A stretch of 5,855 bases of DNA from Deltaproteobacteria bacterium (GCA_030667105.1 DAOUWN010000155.1:1-5855), one strand, 5' to 3'; positions 1-5,825 are shown, counted from the stretch's first letter. Notes: generated by a model from the letters alone, not told the origin. Program-made: numbers and translations.

Positions 1-123
1 CAAGATGCCATAATAAATGGTGCTGATTATGTGGTTGTCGGCCGCCCTATCAGCAAAGCTAAGGATCCCATTGCCATCGTAGAATCCATGCAAAATGAAA
101 TCCAAAAAGCGTTAGTTGCATAA
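1..123 (+). CDS. pyrF: Orotidine 5'-phosphate decarboxylase, C-terminal end (partial)
   Basis: This is the 3' end of a gene that starts before the window; 40 codons and a TAA stop are present. PyrF decarboxylates OMP to UMP, the last step of de novo pyrimidine synthesis in the cytoplasm. The fragment carries the family's C-terminal signature [11 protein letters not shown] at fragment residues 7-17, where the GRP arginine belongs to the phosphate-binding end of the TIM barrel. A DP motif and a final amphipathic helix follow, as is usual for bacterial PyrF. The gene converges on the helicase gene with 53 bp between them. I see no stem-plus-T-run terminator in that gap, only a pyrimidine-rich stretch just after the stop. 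The catalytic Lys/Asp residues lie outside the window, so the call rests on the C-terminal motif alone. Confidence 0.92.
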   Translation, partial: QDAIINGADYVVVGRPISKAKDPIAIVESMQNEIQKALVA

Positions 124-176
124 TCCCTTTCTTTTCATCCCATCTCATCTAAACGCAACCCTGAAGACGAAAAGAG

Positions 177-2825
177 TTAGGCTGCAGAACCAAGCACCTG
201 GGCAAGCGATTTTGCCAAATTGTCCAGAACAGATTCATCCGGTAGTGTAAACGTCATCTTCAGATTACCGTCACAATCTTTTTCCATGCATTCACTGAGT
301 CGCTTCTTGAAGGTCTCCGCCATCCGTCTTGTCTGTTCCGTCTCTTCCTTTTGAGGAAGAATCTCACTCATAAACGCAAACGCTGCTCCCAGAAGCTGGC
401 CGCCTGCACTTGCGATTCTTTGTTTGACCAGAAGCCGTTCTGCTCCATTTTCCACCTCTGCTTTCTGGCTTTCGTCAACAGGGGCATCGGGTCTTGTGCC
501 GAGCAGCACTTCAAGACGTCTTTTCAGCTCCTCCATGCCGCTGGCAAGGTCAACTGAGGTTACTTCTGAATCCGGATCAAGCGCTGCCATGGCCAGCTCA
601 TGCTTGGCGGAAAGAGTTCCCAAAAGACTCTCTTCTATTGTCCCTTCCGTGACGAGAATGAACACTTGAACGGGGTTTTTCTGTCCCATGCGATGGGCAC
701 GGGATATCCTTTGTTCAAGGACAGCGGGATTCCATGGAAGGTCCACATTAATGACAGTATTTGCCGCCTGGAGATTAAGGCCCGTAGAACCGGCATTAGT
801 TGTGATAAAGAGTTTGCAATCCGGGTCCTTTTGAAACTCGTGTATCAATGCCTGTCTTTTTTTCTGTGGGACAGAACCATCCAATCTCACATATTTCAGG
901 TCCCGCCTGTCAAGAAACGGTTCTATGAGATTCAACATGGTCGTCCATTCAGAAAAAAGCACGATCTTGCGGTCCTGTTCCGAGGCCAGTTGGTCCAGAA
1001 GGATGTCGATTTCATCGAGTTTGCTCGAGTAGCCAGGCGGCTCTTTATCAACCAGAAACGTGCTGTTGGCAACCATTCTGCAAATCAGCAACGCCTTTTG
1101 CAAGCGGAGAAGGTCCATTTCGGAAATGTATCTCTTTGAAATAATGGACTGGATGATCTTCTTCTGGCCTTTGTGTATGCCAATCTGTTCATCTGTGGGT
1201 GGTATTCTTCTCAGTTCTGTTGTTCTCGGCGGCAATTCCCGCATTACATTCTTTCTTGTTCGACGAAGAAGCACAGGTTTGATTGTTTTCCTAAGTTCAT
1301 CCAGATTCCTGTACCCCAGCAACCTACCCTTTTCGTCAACAACCCTGTATTTGCTAAAGAACCTGAAAGCCGGCCCCAGGCGCCTGTCATCAATAAACTC
1401 CACGATGGAATAGAGATCATCCAGGCGGTTTTCCAGCGGGGTGCCGGAAAGAACCAGCGCAAAAGGGGATTTCAGGGATTTGGTCGTTTGAATTGTCTTG
1501 GTTTCCCAGTTCTTGATCCTCTGCCCCTCGTCGAGTATGATGAGATCCCATTTCACTTTCTCGATGGAGTTTATGTCCCGCAGGACCTGTTCGTAGTTGC
1601 AGACAGTAAAAAAACACGAGTTATCGTATTGAGCGGATCTTTCTTCCGCACTTCCGATAACAAGCTGGCAACTGCGATCTGAAAAACGCATGACCTCCAG
1701 ACGCCACTGGGACTTAAGAGATGCCGGGCATATCACAAGCACCTTTGAAATGCCTGCTTCCATGGATAACAACTGGGCAACCCCTATTCCCTGGATCGTT
1801 TTGCCCAGGCCCATATCATCGGCGAGAACGGCCCTTCCGGCTCCGACGGCAAATGCGATTCCATCAAGCTGGTACGGCAGCAATTCAGCATTTAGAAGGG
1901 TCTTTCGGAGGGGGTGATTTTTCGGATCTTTTCGGATCTCATCCACTTTGTCTCTGATCCGCTCAAGGTAAAGGGCCTTGTTCAAATATTCTTCGGCATC
2001 AGGATAGATCGTGACTTCGCAACCAATGCCTTCTATCTTCTTGATCCTGACCAGAAGATCCCTTACGTCTTCAATCGACCTGTTCATAATAGGGCGGACC
2101 AGTCTCATTACTTCATCGTCAAGATGCTCAGGAACCAGGACCCGCAATTCGAGTTTATGACCGTATTGGATGTGAACACATATGTTCTCGACCTTACAAG
2201 GTGTATTCTTAACCGATTTACTGAATCGTTGCCTGACCTTTTCAAGGGCATGGAGAATATGTTTGCACGTGCCCAGGGTGTTTTTCCGGAAATCAGGACA
2301 AGTACAGTATGATTCGCCCCTCTCCCAGCCCCTTAGCGCAACCCGATAGGTTTTCCCCGAAGAAGCACTCGTGATCATATAATCCGTCCAGAGTTCAGTG
2401 CTGTTTTTGGATATCAATTGCTTCTTCTCGGCTCTTGCCCGTTCGGCCCTGTCCGCAAGAGCCTGTTCCACAAGCTCCTCGTCACTGAGGCTTTCTACGG
2501 GCACCCTTTCCGGAGGAGGGGCAGAAAGGCCCAAAGCCAGTTTTTCCTCAAGTATCAGAGAAAGCGCGGCCCCCACATGTTCGCACGCTGTGGTACACGC
2601 AGTGCAATTGAAATCCAGGCGACGATTCCTGTCAGGCCTTAGACTGATAGTGACAACCGCATCATCCAAGACGAGCCTGAAGATGTTGTTTCTTAGGGTC
2701 ACCTGTTCGCTGATGTCGATTTCGTATTTCCCCCCGGTTCTGATCAATCGTTCACCTTCCGGCCCGAGCAACTTACAAGCCCGCCTGTAAGTGAGGTGCG
2801 AAAGCTTGTCCTTCAAGTTTATCAT
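177..2825 (-). CDS. SNF2-family DEAD/DEAH-like ATPase/helicase with SWIM zinc finger
   Basis: This is an 882-residue Swi2/Snf2 superfamily 2 ATPase. The family translocates on double-stranded DNA and remodels protein-DNA complexes; the specific role of this bacterial clade is not known to me. Seen in order: a Cys/His cluster C74-x2-C77-x3-C81-x-H83; a canonical SWIM finger C174-x-C176...C187-x-H189, expected to bind zinc and nucleic acid or protein; Q-like motif LLPYQLDGIAF (315-325); Walker A ADDMGLGKT (335-343, K342); motif Ia near 362-374; Walker B with DEGQ (432-435) in place of DEAH; motif III LSGTPLEN (459-466); motif IV KIVLFSEW (620-627); motif V around 675-695; motif VI QRISRAHRMGQ (705-715) with arginine fingers. 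The last ~120 residues are outside the known SNF2 core. The start at 2825 is chosen over the in-frame ATG at 2873 because AAGGAG lies 8 nt upstream. The gene is monocistronic and intact, with no frameshift. The SNF2 assignment is very secure; the biological role is open. Confidence 0.96.
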   Translation of the reverse strand: MINLKDKLSHLTYRRACKLLGPEGERLIRTGGKYEIDISEQVTLRNNIFRLVLDDAVVTISLRPDRNRRLDFNCTACTTACEHVGAALSLILEEKLALGLSAPPPERVPVESLSDEELVEQALADRAERARAEKKQLISKNSTELWTDYMITSASSGKTYRVALRGWERGESYCTCPDFRKNTLGTCKHILHALEKVRQRFSKSVKNTPCKVENICVHIQYGHKLELRVLVPEHLDDEVMRLVRPIMNRSIEDVRDLLVRIKKIEGIGCEVTIYPDAEEYLNKALYLERIRDKVDEIRKDPKNHPLRKTLLNAELLPYQLDGIAFAVGAGRAVLADDMGLGKTIQGIGVAQLLSMEAGISKVLVICPASLKSQWRLEVMRFSDRSCQLVIGSAEERSAQYDNSCFFTVCNYEQVLRDINSIEKVKWDLIILDEGQRIKNWETKTIQTTKSLKSPFALVLSGTPLENRLDDLYSIVEFIDDRRLGPAFRFFSKYRVVDEKGRLLGYRNLDELRKTIKPVLLRRTRKNVMRELPPRTTELRRIPPTDEQIGIHKGQKKIIQSIISKRYISEMDLLRLQKALLICRMVANSTFLVDKEPPGYSSKLDEIDILLDQLASEQDRKIVLFSEWTTMLNLIEPFLDRRDLKYVRLDGSVPQKKRQALIHEFQKDPDCKLFITTNAGSTGLNLQAANTVINVDLPWNPAVLEQRISRAHRMGQKNPVQVFILVTEGTIEESLLGTLSAKHELAMAALDPDSEVTSVDLASGMEELKRRLEVLLGTRPDAPVDESQKAEVENGAERLLVKQRIASAGGQLLGAAFAFMSEILPQKEETEQTRRMAETFKKRLSECMEKDCDGNLKMTFTLPDESVLDNLAKSLAQVLGSAA

Positions 2826-2833
2826 AATCGTTT

Positions 2834-2839
2834 CTCCTT
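2834..2839 (-). promoter_or_regulatory. Ribosome binding site that sets the SNF2 gene start
   Basis: On the minus strand AAGGAG stands 8 nt before the ATG at 2825. No comparable site precedes the upstream in-frame ATGs at 2873 and 2864, so translation most likely starts at 2825 and the protein begins MINLKDKL. Confidence 0.8.
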
Positions 2840-2927
2840 GTGTGCTGACATGAAAAAGATCCATGGCCAGCAATATCCCCCTGTAGTTCGTCAGAATGAT
2901 CGGCTATTTTGATTTTCCCTTCCTCAT

Positions 2928-2960
2928 ATTCTATCTGACCAGACCAGACCAGAAAGTCAA
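2928..2960 (-). promoter_or_regulatory. Candidate sigma-70 promoter of the SNF2 gene with a long spacer
   Basis: Minus-strand TTGACT (2960-2955, 5/6 match to the -35 consensus) and TAGAAT (2933-2928, 5/6 match to the -10) are separated by 21 bp, which is longer than the usual 16-18. The spacer contains three tandem GACCA units (plus strand). A start site here would give a leader of roughly 95-100 nt. Each hexamer is good but the spacing is poor, so this is tentative. Confidence 0.3.
2937..2951. repeat. Short tandem repeat (GACCA)x3
   Basis: On the plus strand three perfect copies of GACCA run back to back, followed by a partial GA. They lie in the divergent spacer, between the two hexamers of the candidate SNF2 promoter. 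The copy number is low, so a chance origin is quite possible. Confidence 0.75.
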
Positions 2961-3019
2961 GGTCTTTGAAGGTACAGGCTAAAAACGGGACAGACAAGTT
3001 GCTGTTTTTGGAAAACTTG

Positions 3020-3039
3020 ACGTAATCAGAAAATTACGT
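3020..3039. promoter_or_regulatory. 7-bp inverted repeat before pgeF, possible operator
   Basis: ACGTAAT (3020-3026) and ATTACGT (3033-3039) are perfect inverted copies around a 6-nt centre. The pair overlaps a -35-like TTGACG (3017-3022) and ends 2 bp before the first pgeF ATG. This position suits a repressor site or a hairpin near the 5' end of the transcript. No convincing -10 hexamer accompanies the TTGACG, so the promoter itself is not called. Confidence 0.35.
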
Positions 3040-3041
3040 TA

Positions 3042-3884
3042 ATGGCGATCCGTAACAGCATTTGCCAAAATATGATTCGACAAAAGATAAATGCATTGAC
3101 CGTTTGGTTTTTTGAAAACCTCTTTGAATATGAAGGAATCCGCCACTTCATATCAACGCGCACAGGTGGCTGCAGCGCCTCGCCCTGGGAGTCTTTGAAC
3201 CTGTCATTTAATGTGGAAGATGATCCGCAAGATGTGCTCAAGAACCGGAAACTACTTGCCGGATCTCTCGGGTTTTCACTGGCCGGCCTGACCACGGCCA
3301 AGCAGATCCATGACTGTCACGTAAAGATCGTATCCGAATCATTGCGAGGCAAAGGCGGCTCCGATTACAAGGGGGCCATTGACGCGACAGATGCTATGGT
3401 CACCAATGAGCCGGGGATTTGCCTAATGGTTCTGGTGGCTGACTGTGTGCCGATTCTTTTTTATGATCCGGCAAGAAGCGTGATCGGGGTAGTCCATGCA
3501 GGGTGGAAGGGCACGCTAAGGTGGATAGCTCAAAAAACCGTCAAGGTTTTCCAAGAACAATTTGGCTCCTCACCTAAGGACATTCTTGCTTGCATTGGAC
3601 CGTCCATAGGTCCCTGTTGCTATCAAGTCGGCCAGGAAGTTGTTTCTCAGGTCAAGGATGTCTTTGGAACCAAGGCGGGCTGTGTCAGAAAGGAGTCTTC
3701 TGACGGCAAAGGATACTTTGATCTGTGGACAGCCAACCTGGACCAGCTTCTCCAGGTCGGTATCCCTGAAAAAAACATAGAAGTGGCAAGAGTCTGCACG
3801 TGCGATCATCCATATCCATTCTTTTCATACCGGCGTGAAAATGCAAAGACAGGAAGGTTCGGCGCTGGGATTGTGATCTGTTAG
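3042..3884 (+). CDS. pgeF: PgeF/YfiH laccase-domain protein (purine nucleoside phosphorylase-like; peptidoglycan editing factor)
   Basis: This is a 280-residue member of the YfiH/PgeF (Cu-oxidase_4, DUF152) family. Members were first called polyphenol oxidases and later shown to act on purine nucleosides with a zinc centre. E. coli PgeF has been linked to keeping wrong amino acids out of peptidoglycan precursors. Visible signatures are STRTGG (38-43), SLNLSFNVEDDP (51-62), KQIH with H90, ADCVPILFYDP (133-143) with C135, VVHAGWKGT (150-158) with H152, ACIGPSIGPCCYQVG (183-197) and the C-terminal CTCDHPYPFFSYRRE (252-266). H90, C135 and H152 match the family's metal-ligand triad. No signal peptide is seen, so the protein is probably cytoplasmic. 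The N-terminus is uncertain: ATG 3042 and ATG 3072 (giving 270 residues) are both possible, and neither has a clear Shine-Dalgarno site. The gene is divergent from the SNF2 gene and convergent with trmJ. Confidence 0.94.
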   Translation: MAIRNSICQNMIRQKINALTVWFFENLFEYEGIRHFISTRTGGCSASPWESLNLSFNVEDDPQDVLKNRKLLAGSLGFSLAGLTTAKQIHDCHVKIVSESLRGKGGSDYKGAIDATDAMVTNEPGICLMVLVADCVPILFYDPARSVIGVVHAGWKGTLRWIAQKTVKVFQEQFGSSPKDILACIGPSIGPCCYQVGQEVVSQVKDVFGTKAGCVRKESSDGKGYFDLWTANLDQLLQVGIPEKNIEVARVCTCDHPYPFFSYRRENAKTGRFGAGIVIC

Positions 3885-3905
3885 GGAGAAACACAGATCA
3901 TTTTT
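3874..3905 (+). terminator. Intrinsic terminator of pgeF spanning both convergent stop codons
   Basis: TGATCTGT (3874-3881) and ACAGATCA (3893-3900) form a perfect 8-bp stem with an 11-nt loop, followed at once by TTTTT (3901-3905) and, after CGG, a second T-run. The stem starts within the last pgeF codons, holds its TAG, and contains the trmJ stop; the T-run is trmJ coding sequence. On the minus strand no T-run follows the stem, so it should work mainly for pgeF. The stem is only moderately GC-rich. Confidence 0.65.
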
Positions 3906-4653
3906 CGGTTTTTCTTCTCGAACCATACCACTCGATCTGGCGGCATATTCCACGAATCATCCTAACATCGCGTGCCCGCATGTCTATCCTGGAAAAAAAC
4001 CTCCGTATGTGCTGCATCCAGTAGTCAGGATTTTCTGGGTTGATAAAGCTAATATTGATGAATGTGTTTTTTAGTTCTTCGTACATGTCCTCCAGTTCGT
4101 GACGAGCAGCCAGGCCGGGGACAAAACCTTCGACACTTTCCCTGCTTGCCAGGAATACTTCATAGCAAAGGACCATGATGGCCTGAGCCAGATTTATGGA
4201 TGTAAATCCTGCCGTGGGAATGGTCACCACGGCCTGACAAAGGCCCAATTCGGCATTCGTAAGGCCCGAGCTTTCAGGCCCAAAAAGAAGGGCTACGCGG
4301 TTTTTCTGGGATATAGGGACGAGCCTCTCAGCCAGTTTTCCGGGATCTGAGATGGTCGGTCGCCTGCTCCCCACCCGGGCTGTTGTACCCACAACATACT
4401 GAAACCGGGCCAGGGCTGTTTGCAGGTCCTCGAACACCTCCATTGTCTCAACAACGTCGACGGCAAAATGGGTGGCCATCTTGAGTATCCGCGTCAAGTC
4501 GCAGTCCCTGGGATCAACCACAATCAACTGGCTGATGCCCATATTGCAGGCTGCGCGGGCCGATGCGCCGATGTTTTCGGGATAGCTGGGTCGATGAAGT
4601 ACAATGGCAATGTTGCTAAGATTCACCCGTGTGGACATGGGCAATTGCTTCAT
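3898..4653 (-). CDS. trmJ: SpoU/TrmH-family RNA 2'-O-methyltransferase, TrmJ type
   Basis: This 251-residue SPOUT methyltransferase belongs to the SpoU class, which transfers methyl from S-adenosylmethionine to ribose 2'-OH. TrmJ members modify position 32 in the tRNA anticodon loop. Motif 1 is [10 protein letters not shown] (25-34) with N27 and R33. Motif 2 is [10 protein letters not shown] (122-131). Motif 3 is [14 protein letters not shown] (145-158). Together these form the knotted SAM site. Length and the C-terminal helical tail (about 186-245, with the [20 protein letters not shown] stretch at 217-236) resemble TrmJ more than TrmH or TrmL. The start ATG overlaps the ndk stop as ATGA, which points to translational coupling; a second in-frame ATG at 4638 is possible but has no better ribosome site. 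The stop lies inside the pgeF terminator stem. The methyltransferase family is certain; the exact target (position 32) is inferred. Confidence 0.91.
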   Translation of the reverse strand: MKQLPMSTRVNLSNIAIVLHRPSYPENIGASARAACNMGISQLIVVDPRDCDLTRILKMATHFAVDVVETMEVFEDLQTALARFQYVVGTTARVGSRRPTISDPGKLAERLVPISQKNRVALLFGPESSGLTNAELGLCQAVVTIPTAGFTSINLAQAIMVLCYEVFLASRESVEGFVPGLAARHELEDMYEELKNTFINISFINPENPDYWMQHIRRFFSRIDMRARDVRMIRGICRQIEWYGSRRKTEK

Positions 4654-5072
4654 GCCCCAACTAACTCAAGGGCACCAAAAAAGTAACTGATCTCAAAAGC
4701 AGCGGTTTCAGGGGAATCAGATCCATGAACCACGTTTTTCCGGCCGTCTGTGGCAAAATCTCTGCGTATGGTTCCCTCTGCCGCCTCCTCATAATTCGTG
4801 GCCCCCATCATTTCACGGTATCTGGCAATAACGTTCTCTCCTTCAAGGACCATAACTATTGAGGAGCCCGAACTCATAAAATCTGTTAAGCCTTCAAAGT
4901 AGGAACGCCCCCTGTGTGCTGCGTAAAACCCTTTTGCTTGTTTCTTTGACATGAGGACCATCTTCATGGCAACGATCTTGAATCCAGCCCCCTCGAGCCG
5001 CTTTATCACCTCGCCAATGAGGCCCCTTGCAACACCGTCCGGTTTGACGATGGACAAAGTCCTTTCCTTCAT
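4650..5072 (-). CDS. ndk: Nucleoside diphosphate kinase (canonical)
   Basis: This 140-residue protein has the standard bacterial NDK length. It moves the gamma phosphate of ATP to NDPs through a phospho-histidine intermediate, balancing NTP and dNTP pools in the cytoplasm. All active-site residues are visible: K10, Y50, R86, T92, R103, N113 and the catalytic H116 in NVVHGSDS, with E127 in the position that supports the histidine. Spacing between these residues equals that of the well-studied enzymes. The gene starts at the ATG at 5072, with AGAAGGG 7 nt upstream. It lies 128 bp downstream of a second NDK-like gene in the same orientation and overlaps trmJ by 4 bp, so ndk and trmJ form one transcription unit. 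There is no sign of decay. Confidence 0.97.
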   Translation of the reverse strand: MKERTLSIVKPDGVARGLIGEVIKRLEGAGFKIVAMKMVLMSKKQAKGFYAAHRGRSYFEGLTDFMSSGSSIVMVLEGENVIARYREMMGATNYEEAAEGTIRRDFATDGRKNVVHGSDSPETAAFEISYFFGALELVGA

Positions 5073-5079
5073 AGCCTAA

Positions 5080-5086
5080 CCCTTCT
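5080..5086 (-). promoter_or_regulatory. Ribosome binding site of ndk
   Basis: Minus-strand AGAAGGG ends 7 nt before the ATG at 5072. It is a good Shine-Dalgarno match and supports the start that gives the usual N-terminus of the family ([12 protein letters not shown]). Confidence 0.75.
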
Positions 5087-5200
5087 GAAATTTCTCTGAA
5101 ATACGGCAGGTTCCCTACCAATAAGACAAAGAGAAAGCAAGAAATGGTTCTGGATGCGTTGTTGAGAAAAGGGAGGTGGGAGCAATGAGAACACAGCAGG

Positions 5201-5707
5201 TTAGGCCCAGAAGTGCATTTTCACATTTTTCAACTCACCGTCTTTCACCGGATAGATGTGATACACGATTTCATCCGGAGTAAACCAGAGTTTTATTTCT
5301 CTTTCTGCTTCCTCAGGATTGGCTGAAGCATGCATTACGTTTTCGTAAACTCCGGAAGTAGTAATTCTCCCATAGGCGCCCCGAATTGAGACAGAATCTG
5401 CTTCTTCAGGATTGGTGGCGCCACAGATCTCTCGCACTTTCTGAATAGCCCCTTCCCCGTGGTAAATCAGGGCCATGACTTTCCTTCTTTCGTGGAACTC
5501 CCCCATGATATAGCCAATCAACTCCTCAAAAAAGGGCTTGCCTTTCAAAAAGGTGTAGTGTTCTTCAGCCAATTGTCTGGTTACACGGACAATCCTTGCC
5601 CCGGCAATTTCCAGGCGTGTCTCCGACAGCCGCGTAAGGATGTTGCCGGTAAGAGACTTTTTCAAACCATCAGGTTTTATTAGAACTAGTGTTTGTTCAA
5701 CAGCCAT
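5201..5707 (-). CDS. Divergent nucleoside diphosphate kinase paralogue (NDK-like)
   Basis: This 168-residue protein has an NDK fold but differs from the neighbouring canonical enzyme. Recognisable residues are the KPDG motif (K11), Y51 in EEHYTFLKGKPFF, R92 in VREICGAT, T98, R109, N123 and the putative catalytic H126; E137 matches the glutamate that supports the histidine. The usual HGSD motif reads HASA here, so the aspartate is lost. Relative to canonical NDKs there are about 5 extra residues near 69-76, 4 extra between R109 and N123, and a C-terminal tail (about 148-168). All residues for phosphate transfer remain, so an active kinase is likely, but substrate choice or oligomer state may differ. 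No strong Shine-Dalgarno site precedes the ATG at 5707. A good promoter and a structured leader lie upstream, and the canonical ndk lies downstream. Confidence 0.86.
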   Translation of the reverse strand: MAVEQTLVLIKPDGLKKSLTGNILTRLSETRLEIAGARIVRVTRQLAEEHYTFLKGKPFFEELIGYIMGEFHERRKVMALIYHGEGAIQKVREICGATNPEEADSVSIRGAYGRITTSGVYENVMHASANPEEAEREIKLWFTPDEIVYHIYPVKDGELKNVKMHFWA

Positions 5708-5744
5708 AACACATACCCAGAGCTCAACCCACTAAGGATTTCTA

Positions 5745-5759
5745 TCCGCCTAAGGCGGA
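5745..5759. repeat. 15-bp palindrome TCCGCCT-A-AGGCGGA in the leader of the NDK-like gene
   Basis: A perfect 7-bp inverted repeat surrounds a single central base, GC-rich and lying 38 bp before the ATG at 5707. In RNA it would form a short tight hairpin with the loop taken from the inner A/T pairs. No T-run follows it on either strand, so it is not an ordinary terminator. Short palindromes of this type can be dispersed in genomes; only one copy is present in this window. Confidence 0.6.
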
Positions 5760-5773
5760 CATCTGTGTGCCTT

Positions 5774-5801
5774 TTGGCAGCACTTGATTCATGCTGTCCA
5801 A
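5774..5801 (-). promoter_or_regulatory. Leader hairpin upstream of the NDK-like gene
   Basis: TTGGCAGCA (5774-5782, plus strand) pairs with TGCTG (5792-5796) and CCAA (5798-5801), with one bulged base at 5797 and a 9-nt loop. The stem lies inside the predicted transcript leader of the NDK-like gene and, with the palindrome at 5745-5759, gives two successive hairpins. No known riboswitch class is recognised. Confidence 0.4.
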
Positions 5802-5825
5802 TGGGAGTTGTTTTTCGGTGGGGCG

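Noticed and set aside
131..174. CTTTTC/GAAAAG inverted repeat between pyrF and the SNF2 gene as a terminator
   Set aside because: The arms are 6 bp and AT-rich, separated by 32 nt, and no T-run follows; this would not form a stable terminator.
600..1139. Plus-strand open frame of 179 codons
   Set aside because: It lies wholly inside the SNF2 gene on the opposite strand, across its conserved motifs IV to VI; it shows no family motif and is a shadow frame.
1173..1682. Plus-strand open frame of 169 codons
   Set aside because: It is antisense to the SNF2 ATPase core, where the minus-strand protein is clearly the conserved one.
177..2825. SNF2 helicase as part of a phage-defence system
   Set aside because: Some defence systems use SNF2 proteins, but here the neighbours are housekeeping genes and no nuclease, methyltransferase acting on DNA, or other defence partner is visible.
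2826..2873. Longer SNF2 reading starting at ATG 2873, adding 16 residues
   Set aside because: No ribosome binding site precedes 2873 or 2864, whereas AAGGAG sits 8 nt before the ATG at 2825; the extra residues look unlike a conserved N-terminus.
3042..3884. True multicopper laccase
   Set aside because: The name laccase-domain is historical. The protein lacks the cupredoxin copper-binding HxH motifs and a signal peptide, and instead has the PgeF/YfiH His-Cys-His metal site.
5084..5101. Direct repeat of TCTGAAA with 11-bp period upstream of ndk
   Set aside because: It is two 7-bp copies only, partly overlapping the ribosome binding site; spacing of one helical turn is suggestive, but there is no further support for an operator.
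5171..5283. Plus-strand 32-codon ORF (ATG 5185) with a strong GGGAGG Shine-Dalgarno-like site 8 nt upstream
   Set aside because: It is mostly antisense to the 3' end of the NDK-like gene, its product is rich in R, S and H with no recognisable pattern, and no promoter is seen; the purine run is probably chance.
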